From UBA2357 sp002344625 (GTDB lineage: Bacteria; Pseudomonadota; Gammaproteobacteria; Burkholderiales; Rhodocyclaceae), in assembly GCA_937995335.1 (NCBI GenBank), contig CALKIH010000051.1, positions 104,558 through 168,557 on the forward strand: 64,000 nt of DNA, in the 5' to 3' direction. This document shows positions 1 through 8,927 of the stretch, piece after piece. A program made the position numbers and the translations under genes. A model generated the notes under the pieces. It worked only from the letters and a program-made list of their open reading frames with translations, ran no database searches and was not told the origin of the DNA. The number at the start of each line of letters is the position of its first letter. Positions within the stretch are counted from its first letter, which is position 1.

Positions 1-63
1 ACTGGTCAGCAGGTCTGCCGGTGCGGTGGCTTGAGACTGTTTGGAGACTTGGGGGATGATCAT
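1..63 (-). CDS. fliK: N-terminus of a flagellar protein, probably FliK (cut by window edge)
   Basis: Only the first 21 codons are inside the window (reads MIIPQVSKQSQ then TAPADLLTS). A good ribosome site, AGAGGAAG, lies about 7 bases before the ATG. It is the next gene after fliJ on the same strand. In beta- and gammaproteobacteria the gene after fliJ is usually fliK, the hook-length control protein, and a Pro/Ala/Thr-rich start fits. The name rests mostly on position, because too little sequence is visible to test it. Confidence 0.5.
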   Translation of the reverse strand, partial: MIIPQVSKQSQATAPADLLTS

Positions 64-138
64 GACGCACTTCCTCTGACGACAGCGTTGCCAGGGGTAG
101 TGCAAGCGCCATGCCAGATGCGGGCGGGCGCGACGTGC

Positions 139-591
139 CTAGCCGTGGTCTTCGCGCTTGCGTTGATGCCGGTTGGCCGTGTGTTCGTCGAGCTGGCGCT
201 GCTCCTGCTTGGCGAGAACATGCGCTTCACGCTGGATGTGGCGGGTGTGAAGGGTGTCGAAGGCCTTGAGCCGATTGCGTTCGTTCATCCACATCTGCTT
301 GCCCTGGACGGTGAGGTCCCTGGATCGATCGACCTGGCTGGCCTGGGCATCGATGGCCGCATCGATGCGCGCGAGGAAGGCGGTGTAATTGCGCCATGCC
401 TCGGGGCCCATGCCCTCGCGGGCGGCGTCCTGAAACCGTTCCCGGTATTCGTTGCGGTAGTTCTGCAGCAACTCGAGTTTCCGGTTGCCTTCGTTTTCGT
501 TTGCAATCAGCTCGCCCAAGCGGCGGGTCGCATCGTCCAGGCGCGTATGGCTGAGATCGAGGAGCGGTTTGAGCGGAAACGATTTCGGCAT
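139..591 (-). CDS. fliJ: Flagellar export chaperone FliJ
   Basis: A 150-residue protein, the usual FliJ length, predicted to be almost wholly alpha-helical coiled coil and rich in Arg, Glu and Gln, with no membrane segment or signal peptide. It begins MPKSFPLKPLLDL, typical of the family. FliJ is the stalk-like partner of the FliI ATPase in the flagellar type III export apparatus and helps recycle chaperones for rod, hook and filament substrates. It follows fliI after about 90 bases and precedes the fliK-like start, so it sits at its usual operon position. No strong Shine-Dalgarno sequence is seen; translation may depend on coupling. The call rests on length, composition and context. Confidence 0.9.
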   Translation of the reverse strand: MPKSFPLKPLLDLSHTRLDDATRRLGELIANENEGNRKLELLQNYRNEYRERFQDAAREGMGPEAWRNYTAFLARIDAAIDAQASQVDRSRDLTVQGKQMWMNERNRLKAFDTLHTRHIQREAHVLAKQEQRQLDEHTANRHQRKREDHG

Positions 592-683
592 GGGAAGGGG
601 CGAGTGGGTTGCGTTCGTTTATTGTTAAAAATGATTGTACCGCCAACGGCTCCGCGCGGATGCCGGCATGGCGGTGGAATGCC

Positions 684-2084
684 TCAAGCGGCCGAAAACA
701 GCCGCCCCAGTTGGTCGACCGAGTGGGTGTAGTCTTCCTGCTGGTCGATCGCTTGCTGCAGGAAGGCTTCGAGCCGCGGGTACATTGCGACGGCTTCATC
801 CAGAAGCGGGTCGGAGCCCGCCTGGTATGCGCCCACCGAGATCAGGTCGCGCGATCGCTGGTAACGCGAGAACAATTGCTTGAAGCGACGAACGAGCTCG
901 AAGTGTTGCTGCGTGACCAGGTTGTGCATTGCGCGCGAGATCGACTGCTCGATGTCGATGGCGGGGTAGTGGCCCTGGTCCGCCAGCGAGCGCGACAGCA
1001 CGAAGTGGCCGTCGAGGATCGCGCGGGCGGAATCCGCGATCGGGTCCTGCTGGTCGTCACCTTCGGCAAGTACGGTGTAGAACGCGGTAATCGAGCCGCC
1101 GCCGTCGCGTCCGTTGCCGGCGCGCTCGACCAAGGCCGGCAGGCGTGCGAACACGCTCGGGGGATAGCCGCGGGTCACCGGCGGTTCGCCGATCGCCAGC
1201 GCGATCTCGCGCTGGGCCATCGCATAGCGCGTCAGCGAGTCCATGATCAGCAGCACCTGCTTGCCCTGGTCGCGAAAGAATTCGGCAATGGTGGTCGCGT
1301 AGGCGGCGCCTTGCAGACGCATCAGCGGGCTGGTATCGGCCGGCGCCGCGACCACGACCGAGCGGGCCCGGCCGCTGTCGCCCAGGTTCTCTTCGATGAA
1401 CTCCTTGACTTCCCGGCCGCGTTCGCCGATCAGGCCGACCACGATCACGTCGGCGGAGGTGTAGCGCGCCATCATGCCGATCAGCACCGATTTGCCGACT
1501 CCCGAGCCGGCGAACAGGCCCAGGCGCTGTCCGCGGCCGACGGTGAGCATCGCGTTGATCGCACGGATGCCGACGTCCAGCACCTGGCGAATCGGCGCCC
1601 GCATGAGGGGGTTGAACGGACGGCTCTGCAGCGAGCGGGTTTCGTCGGTGGCGAGCGCCCCGAGGCCGTCGAGCGGCCGGCCGGCGCCATCCACGACCCG
1701 GCCGAGCAGCGCGTTGCCCACCGGCAGGTGCTTGGCACGATCGGAGGTGCGCCTGCGCAGCGCGATCGCCTCGCCGACGAGCGGCTGCCGCAGGGGTGGC
1801 TCGAGCGCATGGACCGGCGCGCCGGGCGCCAGCCCGAACACGTCGTCGGTCGGCATCATGTAGAGCTTGTCGGCATTGAAACCGACCACTTCGGCTTCGA
1901 CCGTGCCGCCGCCCAAGGTGATGATCTGGCAGCTCGCGCCGAGCGGCAGCTTCAGGCCCTCGGCTTCCATGACCAGGCCGTTGATGCGGGTGAGCCGGCC
2001 TGACAGCTGGAAGGGCTGGATCGCCCCGATCATGCGGCGCGTGCCTTCGAGGTAGTTGCGCCAGATTGCCAGATGCTCGCCCAT
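684..2084 (-). CDS. fliI: Flagellum-specific ATPase FliI
   Basis: A 466-residue F1-beta-like ATPase that powers the flagellar type III secretion apparatus from the cytoplasmic face. The Walker A motif AGSGVGKS lies at about residues 192-199 and a Walker B-like stretch (LLIMDSLTRYA) at about 278-290. The segment VIVVGLIGERGREVKEF is typical of FliI/SctN. The N-terminal ~90 residues are the beta-barrel domain. The ATG lies 6 bases after the fliH stop, so the two are co-transcribed. Length and motifs are complete, with nothing unusual. Confidence 0.97.
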   Translation of the reverse strand: MGEHLAIWRNYLEGTRRMIGAIQPFQLSGRLTRINGLVMEAEGLKLPLGASCQIITLGGGTVEAEVVGFNADKLYMMPTDDVFGLAPGAPVHALEPPLRQPLVGEAIALRRRTSDRAKHLPVGNALLGRVVDGAGRPLDGLGALATDETRSLQSRPFNPLMRAPIRQVLDVGIRAINAMLTVGRGQRLGLFAGSGVGKSVLIGMMARYTSADVIVVGLIGERGREVKEFIEENLGDSGRARSVVVAAPADTSPLMRLQGAAYATTIAEFFRDQGKQVLLIMDSLTRYAMAQREIALAIGEPPVTRGYPPSVFARLPALVERAGNGRDGGGSITAFYTVLAEGDDQQDPIADSARAILDGHFVLSRSLADQGHYPAIDIEQSISRAMHNLVTQQHFELVRRFKQLFSRYQRSRDLISVGAYQAGSDPLLDEAVAMYPRLEAFLQQAIDQQEDYTHSVDQLGRLFSAA

Positions 2085-2090
2085 GCGCGC

Positions 2091-2828
2091 CTACGCCTCC
2101 CAGTTCGCGGCACTGCGGCCGAGGCTTTCGAGCGTGCGCTTCCAGCGGGTCTCCACGCTCGCATCGATCTGGCTGCCGGCCGCTTGCAGGCGGCAGCCGC
2201 CGCGGGTGATGGATTCGTCCTCGACGATGCGGTGATGGCCGTATTCGAGCGAATCGCCCAGGCTCTCGCGCACCAGGTGGGTGTCGTCCGGGTGAAGATG
2301 GATGCTGATCTGGTTCTGCGGCAGTTGCTGGAGTGCTTCGCGCACGGTTTCCGCCACCGCGCCGGGATGGTCGACCAAAGTGTGGTGCACCATCTGGCGT
2401 GCCACTTCGATCGCCAGCACCACGATCTCGTCGGCGACCTCGCCGTCCATCGCGTCGAGGGCTTCGTCCATCGCGCCAACGAGCGCGGCCAGCCTGGCGG
2501 CTTCGAGCCGTGTCTCATCCTGCCCCTTCCGCAGGCCTTCGGCGTGGCCCGCGGCGAAGCCTTCGGCGTGGCCGTGTGCCCGACCTTCCGCCCGACCTTC
2601 GGCGCGCGCCTGCTCGAACATGGCTTCGATCTCCGCGGCGGTGGGCAGCATGACCTGTGCGGGTATCGGGTCCGGGTCGTCGGGGGGGGCAGCTGCCGCA
2701 GTCTGCGGCGGCCCCGGGTCGGCTGGCGGTGCGATGTCGCCGGGGGGCGCTGCGGGTACGGTCTCATCGAAGGATTGCGGTTCCCAGCGCCGGTATGCGC
2801 CGACGGCCTGGTGTCGCGTTACGCTCAC
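2091..2828 (-). CDS. fliH: Flagellar assembly protein FliH
   Basis: A 245-residue protein read from a GTG start that has GGAGG about 8 bases upstream. A longer frame reaches back to 2867, but its first 13 residues are poorly conserved in character, whereas VTRHQAVGAYRRWEPQSF matches the usual FliH opening. The middle holds a Gly-rich run of repeated GRAEG/GHAEG units (about residues 80-105), the glycine-repeat helix known in FliH. The C-terminal half resembles V-type ATPase subunit E. FliH binds and holds back FliI and ties it to the export gate. It lies between fliG and fliI. Confidence 0.93.
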   Translation of the reverse strand: MSVTRHQAVGAYRRWEPQSFDETVPAAPPGDIAPPADPGPPQTAAAAPPDDPDPIPAQVMLPTAAEIEAMFEQARAEGRAEGRAHGHAEGFAAGHAEGLRKGQDETRLEAARLAALVGAMDEALDAMDGEVADEIVVLAIEVARQMVHHTLVDHPGAVAETVREALQQLPQNQISIHLHPDDTHLVRESLGDSLEYGHHRIVEDESITRGGCRLQAAGSQIDASVETRWKRTLESLGRSAANWEA

Positions 2829-2915
2829 TGGACTGCCCTCCGGCCGCGAGCGCGACCACCTCCCCACGGGAGGAGCGCACCTCCTTCGGGCGGCCGGGCG
2901 GCAGCGCGGGCGGGA

Positions 2916-3917
2916 TTAGAGGAAGGCATCGTCGCCACCCTTGCCGCCAAGCATGATCTGGCCTTCCTCGGCGAGGCGGCGGACCGTCTTGAGGATTTCC
3001 TTCTGCTCCGCTTCCACTTCGGACAGCCGCACCGGCCCTTTGGCCTCGAGGTCTTCGCGCAGCATTTCGGCCGCCCGCTGCGACATGTTCTGGAAGATCT
3101 TCTCGCGCAATTCGGGTGCCGCGCCCTTGAGGGCGATGACGAGCGAGTCGGACTGCACTTCGCGCAGCAGCGTCTGGATGCCGCGATTGTCGATGTCCAT
3201 GATGTTTTCGAACACGAACATCTCGTCGAGAATCTTCTGCGCCAGATCAGGATCGTACTCGCGCACGTTGTCGAGCACCGCCGTTTCGGCGGCGGCGCCG
3301 ACGAAGTTGAGGATCTCGGCCGCATGGCGCACGCCCCCCATCGAGGCCTTCTTGGAGGTGCTGGCGCCGGCAAGCATTCGGGTGAGCGCCTCGTTGAGCT
3401 CCTTGAGGGCGATCGGCTGCACGCCATCGAGGGTCGCGATCCTCAGCAGGACGTCGTTGCGCAGGCGGTCGGAGAACTGCTTGAGAATCTCGCCGGCCTG
3501 GTCGAACTCGAGGTGTACCAGGATCGTCGCGATGATCTGCGGATGCTCGTTGCGGATCAGATCGGCGGCGGTGGCGGCATCCATCCATTTCAGGCTCTCG
3601 ATGCCGGCGGTGTCCGAACCGTGCATGATGCGCGAGATGATGTGAGCCGCGCGATCGTCGCCGAGCGCCTTGGTCAGCATTTCGCGGATGTGGGCTTCGT
3701 CCGGTTCGATCGGCGCGCCCTTGGCGGCATGGAGGTCGAGTTCGTCCAGGATCGCCTCGACCCGGCTGCGCGGCTGCGGCGGCAGGCCCGCCATGGTCAT
3801 GCCCAGCTTTTGCACTTCGCGCGGGCCGAGGTGCTTGAGCACCTCCGATGCTTCGTCGGAGCCGAGCGTCATCAGCAGCAAGGCGCTCTTTTCGAGTCCT
3901 TCTTCAGGGGTGCTCAT
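2916..3917 (-). CDS. fliG: Flagellar motor switch protein FliG
   Basis: A 333-residue switch protein of the C-ring. Helical N-terminal and middle domains carry the family EHPQ motif (NEHPQIIATIL). The C-terminal domain has the charged torque helix region with the segment DNRGIQTLLREV. It joins the MS ring (FliF) to FliM/FliN and interacts with MotA to set torque and direction. Its ATG overlaps the fliF stop as ATGA (3914-3917), so translation is coupled. Full length for the family. Confidence 0.97.
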   Translation of the reverse strand: MSTPEEGLEKSALLLMTLGSDEASEVLKHLGPREVQKLGMTMAGLPPQPRSRVEAILDELDLHAAKGAPIEPDEAHIREMLTKALGDDRAAHIISRIMHGSDTAGIESLKWMDAATAADLIRNEHPQIIATILVHLEFDQAGEILKQFSDRLRNDVLLRIATLDGVQPIALKELNEALTRMLAGASTSKKASMGGVRHAAEILNFVGAAAETAVLDNVREYDPDLAQKILDEMFVFENIMDIDNRGIQTLLREVQSDSLVIALKGAAPELREKIFQNMSQRAAEMLREDLEAKGPVRLSEVEAEQKEILKTVRRLAEEGQIMLGGKGGDDAFL

Positions 3918-5584
3918 TTCTTACCCTCTTCCTTGGAGCCCATCCATTCCTTGATCAGGTTGGCGACCATCTTCGGGTCGGCCTTGGCAAGCTCGCGGGC
4001 GCGGGCGAGCTTTTCGTCGAATGTCAGCACGCGCGCGCCGGACAGATCGACGATCACGTCTTCGTCGTCTTCCTCGGCAGCGGTGTCCTCGGCTTCCTCG
4101 GCGGCCGCGGGCGGTGGCGGCGGCGAGACGGCCTTGATGAGCGGGCGGATAACGCCAAAATAGACGAACGCGAAGGCCAGCGCCAGCAGCAGGTAGCGGC
4201 CGAGTTCGGCGCCCAGGGCGAGCATTTCGGGATCCTTCCAGATCGGTACCGCGTCGCCGCCCGCGCTCACGGCGGCAAAGGGCGCGCTCGAGACATTCAG
4301 GCTGTCGCCGCGGGCCTGGTTGTATCCCATCGCCTCGCGGACCAGGTTGGTGATGCGGGTGATCTCCTCCTCGGGAAGCGGCACGACCTTGGTCGTGCCG
4401 TTCGGTTGGGTTTCGGTGCGCTGGTTGACCACTACCGCGACCGAAAGGCGCTTGATCTGTCCGGGCGCCTGGCGGGTATGCTGGACGGTGCGATCGAGTT
4501 CGTAATTGAGGGTCGCGCTGCGATTGCTGTTGAGTGGCGCGACCCCGTCCGGACCGATGCCGCCGCCGGGGTTGGGGTTGACGATCGGCGCGGTGGCCGG
4601 CACCGGTGGCTGATTCGTGAGCGCGCCGGGCACGCCGCCGGGCGCCTGGTCGCGCGTCTGCTGCTCGGTGGTTTGCTGGCTGCGAATGGCCTGGTCGGGC
4701 GAGGGGTTGGGGCGGAAAGTCTCGGCGGTCTGCTCGACCTGATTGAAATCCAGCTCGGCGGCGACCTGGGCCTTGTAGTTGCCCTCGCCGAAGATCGGCG
4801 CCAGGATGTTTTCGATGCGGCGAATGAAGCCCGCCTCGACCTCGCGCACATAGCTGATCTGGGTCGCGTCGAGTCCGGCGTTGCGCAGGGGGTCGGCACC
4901 CTGGGTCAGGAGGTTGCCGTTCTGGTCGACCACGCTGACGCGTTCGTTCGCCATGTGCGGCACACTCGACGAAATCAGGTGCACCACGCCCGCCACCTGC
5001 GACGCGTCCATCACCCGGCCGGGGTAGAGTGTGACCATCACCGACGCGGACGGTTTCTGCTCGTCGCGCAGGAAACCGGTCTGCTTGGGCATCGCGAGAT
5101 GCACCCGGGCCGCCGAAACCGAGGAGATCGCCTGGATGGTGCGCCCGAGCTCGCCTTCGAGCGCGCGTTGGAAATTCACCTGTTCGAGAAACTGCGATAC
5201 GCCCAGGCGCTGATTCTCCATGACCTCGAAACCCACCATGCCACCCTTCGGCAGGCCCTGCGCCGCGAGCCGCAAGCGAAGGTCGTGAACGGTTTCGCTC
5301 GGTACGAGTATCGCGCTGCCATTGGCCGAGATCCGGTAGGGAACGTTCTGCTGCTGCAATGCGGTAACGATGGCGCCGCCGTCGCGCTCTTCGAGATTCG
5401 AGAACAGCACCGCATAGTCGGGTGCGCGGCTCCACAGCCAGACCCCGACCAGCAACGCGATCGCCAGTGCGAGCGCGGCGGCGCCGGCCATCTTCTGGCG
5501 TTGCGAAAGCGCGTTGAAACGTTGCAGGGCCTGCGCGGCAGGTGAGGCCGTGTCGGTCGCGGAGGCTGTGTCGGCGGTCGCCAT
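3914..5584 (-). CDS. fliF: Flagellar MS-ring protein FliF
   Basis: 556 residues from the ATG at 5584; an in-frame ATG at 5608 adds eight residues but lacks a ribosome site. Two membrane helices flank a large periplasmic region: one near residues 35-55 (MAGAAALALAIALLVGVWLW) and one near 460-480 (LLLALAFAFVYFGVIRPL). The periplasmic part holds YscJ/FliF ring-building motifs, a low-complexity Pro/Asn/Gly linker, and the C-terminal cytoplasmic tail that binds FliG (VANLIKEWMG). It is the first gene of the fliFGHIJ(K) operon and diverges from flrB. Confidence 0.97.
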   Translation of the reverse strand: MATADTASATDTASPAAQALQRFNALSQRQKMAGAAALALAIALLVGVWLWSRAPDYAVLFSNLEERDGGAIVTALQQQNVPYRISANGSAILVPSETVHDLRLRLAAQGLPKGGMVGFEVMENQRLGVSQFLEQVNFQRALEGELGRTIQAISSVSAARVHLAMPKQTGFLRDEQKPSASVMVTLYPGRVMDASQVAGVVHLISSSVPHMANERVSVVDQNGNLLTQGADPLRNAGLDATQISYVREVEAGFIRRIENILAPIFGEGNYKAQVAAELDFNQVEQTAETFRPNPSPDQAIRSQQTTEQQTRDQAPGGVPGALTNQPPVPATAPIVNPNPGGGIGPDGVAPLNSNRSATLNYELDRTVQHTRQAPGQIKRLSVAVVVNQRTETQPNGTTKVVPLPEEEITRITNLVREAMGYNQARGDSLNVSSAPFAAVSAGGDAVPIWKDPEMLALGAELGRYLLLALAFAFVYFGVIRPLIKAVSPPPPPAAAEEAEDTAAEEDDEDVIVDLSGARVLTFDEKLARARELAKADPKMVANLIKEWMGSKEEGKK

Positions 5585-5670
5585 GTTCGGATCCCCGGTG
5601 CGTCGCATTGACGGATTGCGGCATTGTCGCTCTGGCTGCGCAATGCGGGCGCGGCGAAAAACGGCATTTT

Positions 5671-5687
5671 TTGCCGCCTATTTGCCG
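5671..5687 (-). promoter_or_regulatory. Weak candidate sigma-54 promoter for fliF
   Basis: On the minus strand CGGCAAATAGGCGGCA keeps the invariant GG and GC with exactly ten bases between them, about 90 bases before fliF. The flanking bases fit the TGGCAC/TTGC consensus poorly, so the call is tentative. It would make sense, because fliF operons in polar-flagellated proteobacteria are often RpoN-dependent. Confidence 0.3.
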
Positions 5688-5750
5688 GTTACCATAAACG
5701 CCCCAGGCCGTACTCTGCGAGTCATTCGGAAAACCGGAGATCTTCGACCC

Positions 5751-6923
5751 ATGTCCGTTCCCGGCACGTCTCCCGCCGCAAGCGCCCAGGCAGGCGAGCA
5801 GCGCCTCGACGCGGCGCAACTGGCCGAGGCATTTGCGCTTTTCTCGCGCGCGTCGGAGGAGTTGTCGAGTGCCTACAATGCGCTGCAGGGGCAGGTCGAG
5901 CAGCTCACCGAACGGTTGAACGTGCTCATGGCGGCGTTGCCGGCCGGTGTGGTGGTGCTCGATCGGGCATCGAGGGTGGTGCAGCTCAATCGGGCCGCCG
6001 AGGATTTGCTCGGCCGCGCGCGCGAGGGGCGGCCATGGTCGGAGGCGGTGCAGGCGTTCGAGCCCACCGGCACCGAAGGCGAAGTCACGATCGGGGCGGC
6101 GGGCAGCGTGCGCCGCGTCGCGCTGTCGCACACGGCGCTCGATTCGGGGGAGGGGCAGATCGTGCTGTTGCATGACGTCACCGAGACTCATCGCATGCGC
6201 GAGCAGGCCGAACGGAACGAGCGCCTGGCCGCGATGGGCGAGATGGTGGCGGGGCTTGCGCACCAGTTGCGCACGCCCTTGTCGGCGGCCTTGCTTTACA
6301 CCGCCAATCTGCGCCAGGCGGAACTGTCGCCGGCCGACCGCGACAAGGTGGCCGATCGTGCGATCGAGCGTTTGCGCTATCTCGAACGGCTGATTCGCGA
6401 CATGCTGCTGTTCGCCAGGGGAGACAGCCTGGGGCGGCAGCGTTTCGCCGTGTGCGAGCTCGTGCTCGAACTGGCGCACACGCTCGAGCCGGTCGCGCGC
6501 GCGCGCGGCGTATCGTTCGAGGCGACATGCGATTGCGACGACACGACCGTGCATGGCGATCGCAAGGCGCTGGGCGGCGCGCTCACCAATCTTCTCGAAA
6601 ACGCCATCCAGGCGACTGCGGTGGGCGGTGACGTGGTGATTGCCGCCAGCCGGGAGGACGACGGGGTGGCATTCAGGGTTTCGGACACCGGTAGTGGCAT
6701 GGACGCCGTCCAGGCGGCGCGGGTTTTCGAGCCCTTTTTCACGACCCGGGCGGAGGGTACCGGCCTCGGGCTTGCGATCGCGCGGGGGGTCGCACGCGGC
6801 CATGGCGGCGACATAGCACTCGAATCCTCACCCGGAAAAGGGTCGTGCTTCACGCTGCACCTTCCGCTGCTGGCCGAGCCGGATCGGGCGGATGGGGGCG
6901 AATTGGTCAATGAGGAACGATGA
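5751..6923 (+). CDS. flrB: Flagellar sensor histidine kinase FlrB/FleS
   Basis: 390 residues from an ATG preceded by GGAG. There are no membrane helices, so it is a cytoplasmic kinase like FlrB/FleS. After a short coiled coil come a PAS-type domain (about residues 55-145), a HisKA domain with the H-box AHQLRTPL (His about 172), and a HATPase domain with NLLENAIQA (N box), DTGSGM (G1) and GTGLGLAIARG (G2). It phosphorylates the adjacent FlrC. The stop overlaps the flrC start as ATGATG. In-frame codons run back to 5514, into fliF on the other strand, and are not taken as coding. Confidence 0.92.
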   Translation: MSVPGTSPAASAQAGEQRLDAAQLAEAFALFSRASEELSSAYNALQGQVEQLTERLNVLMAALPAGVVVLDRASRVVQLNRAAEDLLGRAREGRPWSEAVQAFEPTGTEGEVTIGAAGSVRRVALSHTALDSGEGQIVLLHDVTETHRMREQAERNERLAAMGEMVAGLAHQLRTPLSAALLYTANLRQAELSPADRDKVADRAIERLRYLERLIRDMLLFARGDSLGRQRFAVCELVLELAHTLEPVARARGVSFEATCDCDDTTVHGDRKALGGALTNLLENAIQATAVGGDVVIAASREDDGVAFRVSDTGSGMDAVQAARVFEPFFTTRAEGTGLGLAIARGVARGHGGDIALESSPGKGSCFTLHLPLLAEPDRADGGELVNEER

Positions 6924-8356
6924 TGAGCGATCAAACCAGAATCCTGGTGGTCGAGGATGATGCGGCGCTGCGTGACGCGGTATGCATGACCCTGGAACTC
7001 GCCCGGCACCACGTGGTGGGCGTCGATGGCGGCCCGGGCGCGCTGGCCGCGCTCGAGCGCGAAGTGTTCGACCTGGTGATCAGCGATCTACGCATGCAGC
7101 CAATGGACGGGCTCGAGTTGCTCGGCGAGATCCGGACCCGCGTCCCGCAACTGCCGGTGCTGCTGATGACGGCCTATGGCGATGTCGAGAAGGCGGTTTC
7201 CGCGATGCGTGGCGGCGCCTGCGATTTTCTGATGAAGCCGTTCGAGCCGGATGTCCTGCTGGCGCATGTGAAACGCTATGCCGCGGTTGCGATCGATGCG
7301 GCGGATGAAACCATCGCCGAAGACGTGCGTACCGGCAATCTGCTCGCAATGGCCGCGCGGGTTGCCGAGACCGATGCCACGGTGTTGCTGACCGGTGAGT
7401 CGGGCACCGGCAAGGAGGTCTTCGCCCGCTATATCCATGCCCATTCGCCGCGCAGGGCAGGGCCGTTCGTCGCGATCAATTGCGCCGCGATCCCAGAGAA
7501 TCTGCTCGAGGCGACCCTGTTCGGCTACGAAAGAGGCTCTTTCACCGGCGCTCAAACCAGCCAGGCGGGCAAGTTCGAACAGGCGCAGAGCGGAACGATA
7601 CTGCTCGACGAGATCTCCGAAATGCCTCTCGGTCTGCAGGCCAAGCTGCTGCGGGTCTTGCAGGAGCGCGAAGTGGAGCGGGTAGGCGGCAAGAAATCGG
7701 TCGAACTCGACATCCGGGTGCTGGCGACCAGCAACCGCGACATGCTGCGGGAAGTGGCGATCGGGCGTTTTCGCGAAGACTTGTACTACCGCCTGAACGT
7801 GTTTCCGCTCGAGATTCCCGCCTTGCGCGATCGCCCTGGCGATATCCTGCCGCTGGCGCGCCACTTCCTCGCCCGTCACGGCGAACGGCTGAAGCGGCAG
7901 GCGCGACTCGACCCGGCGTCCGAACAGCTGCTGTTGGGGCATGCCTGGCCGGGCAACGTGCGCGAGCTCGAAAACACCGTGCAGCGCGCCCTGATCCTTG
8001 CCAGCGGCGATAGCATCGGCGTCGCGACCCTGCATTTGTGCCTGCCGCACGGGGCCGTCCCGGCGTCGTCGCCTGCGGCCATGCCGATGGCGGCGCGCGC
8101 CGACGCCCGGCCCCGTTTTTCAATGCCAGCGAGCCTTGCCGTGCCGGCAGAATTTGCCGCCCACGGAGGCACGCTCACGGAGCCGCTGGAAGAGCTGCGC
8201 CCGAGCAACATGAAGGATCTCGAGCGTGATCACATCCTGGCCACACTCCGGGACGTGGGCGGATCGCGCAAGCGGGCGGTCGAAAAACTCGGCATTTCGG
8301 AGCGTACCTTGCGCTACAAGCTGCAGCAGTACCGCGACGAGGGCTATGAGGTCTGA
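6920..8356 (+). CDS. flrC: Sigma-54 flagellar response regulator FlrC/FleR
   Basis: 478 residues. The receiver domain (1-120) has the phospho-acceptor Asp56 in VISDLRM and Lys106 in FLMKPFEP. The AAA+ domain has Walker A GESGTGKE (about 159-166), and the sigma-54 contact loop reads GSFTGA (206-211) rather than the usual GAFTGA. A Fis-type helix-turn-helix closes the protein (GSRKRAVEKLGISERTLRYKL). It is translationally coupled to flrB. It probably activates middle/late flagellar promoters, including the sigma-54 promoter just before fliE. Confidence 0.94.
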   Translation: MMSDQTRILVVEDDAALRDAVCMTLELARHHVVGVDGGPGALAALEREVFDLVISDLRMQPMDGLELLGEIRTRVPQLPVLLMTAYGDVEKAVSAMRGGACDFLMKPFEPDVLLAHVKRYAAVAIDAADETIAEDVRTGNLLAMAARVAETDATVLLTGESGTGKEVFARYIHAHSPRRAGPFVAINCAAIPENLLEATLFGYERGSFTGAQTSQAGKFEQAQSGTILLDEISEMPLGLQAKLLRVLQEREVERVGGKKSVELDIRVLATSNRDMLREVAIGRFREDLYYRLNVFPLEIPALRDRPGDILPLARHFLARHGERLKRQARLDPASEQLLLGHAWPGNVRELENTVQRALILASGDSIGVATLHLCLPHGAVPASSPAAMPMAARADARPRFSMPASLAVPAEFAAHGGTLTEPLEELRPSNMKDLERDHILATLRDVGGSRKRAVEKLGISERTLRYKLQQYRDEGYEV

Positions 8357-8422
8357 GCGAACCTGCACTGGCCCGTCGTTCCTGGCCCCGGTGGATGGGC
8401 ACGGCGCTTATGGCCTGGCACT

Positions 8423-8439
8423 TTGGCTCGAAACTTGCT
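8423..8439 (+). promoter_or_regulatory. Sigma-54 promoter of fliE
   Basis: TTGGCTCGAAACTTGCT matches the -24/-12 consensus (TGGC...TTGC), with GG and GC separated by exactly ten bases (8425-8426 and 8437-8438). It lies about 105 bases before the fliE start and just after the gene for the sigma-54 activator FlrC. Seen directly; use by RpoN/FlrC is inferred. Confidence 0.8.
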
Positions 8440-8543
8440 GAATGTCGACCGAAGAAACCGTATGCCGAGAGAAGTTCGGTTTGCGGGAGCGCTTGGCGCT
8501 CTGCTAAACTGAACCTCAGCTACCCGGTCTGAGGGGTCGAGAA

Positions 8544-8867
8544 ATGGACAGCCGCGGAATTGATCAGATGATTGGCGAACTGCGCGCGACTGCGCAGATC
8601 GCGTCAGGCAAGCCGGCCGCGCAAGAAGCGCGGGCAGCGGGCGAGGTCGACTTCGCCGAAGTATTGCAATCGGCCCTCAAGGACGTCAGCGCCGCGCAGC
8701 AAGAGGCCCGTGCGATGACACGCGAGTTCTCGGCCGGCGATCCCGACGTCAAGCTCCAGGATGTCATGGTCAACCTCCAGAAAGCCAGTCTGTCGTTCCA
8801 GCAGATGGTGCAGGTGCGCAACCGCCTGGTTTCGGCGTATCAGGACATCATGAACATGCCGGTCTAA
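8544..8867 (+). CDS. fliE: Flagellar hook-basal body protein FliE
   Basis: A 107-residue FliE that links the MS ring to the proximal rod. The C-terminal two thirds carry the family signature (SLSFQQMVQVRNRLVSAYQDIMNMPV). GAGGGG lies about 8 bases upstream of the ATG. Unusually for many genomes, fliE is not at the head of the fliF operon: it stands alone after flrBC on the opposite strand, with its own sigma-54 promoter and a terminator. Confidence 0.95.
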   Translation: MDSRGIDQMIGELRATAQIASGKPAAQEARAAGEVDFAEVLQSALKDVSAAQQEARAMTREFSAGDPDVKLQDVMVNLQKASLSFQQMVQVRNRLVSAYQDIMNMPV

Positions 8868-8891
8868 AGGGTTTTCGAAGGCATGCTGTGG

Positions 8892-8927
8892 AAAAGCCGG
8901 TAAACGCTGTGCGTTGCCGGCTTTTTT
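8892..8927 (+). terminator. Rho-independent terminator after fliE
   Basis: AAAAGCCGG and CCGGCTTTT arms flank a 16-base loop and run into a T-rich tract. It lies 25 bases after the fliE stop and closes the monocistronic fliE unit. Confidence 0.8.

Noticed and set aside
609..4163. Long plus-strand frames (609-2003 and 2073-4163) opposite fliI, fliH and fliG
   Set aside because: His/Arg/Asp-rich composition with no domain logic; the minus-strand frames encode clear flagellar proteins.
3921..6803. A 960-codon open frame on the minus strand across fliF and opposite flrB
   Set aside because: It is an Arg/Pro/Gly-rich shadow of GC-rich genes. FliF and FlrB frames in the same place have full family motifs.
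8411..8423. TGGCAC just before the fliE promoter as the -24 element
   Set aside because: From this TGGCAC no GC pair lies at the required ten-base spacing; the TTGGC 11 bases further on does fit.
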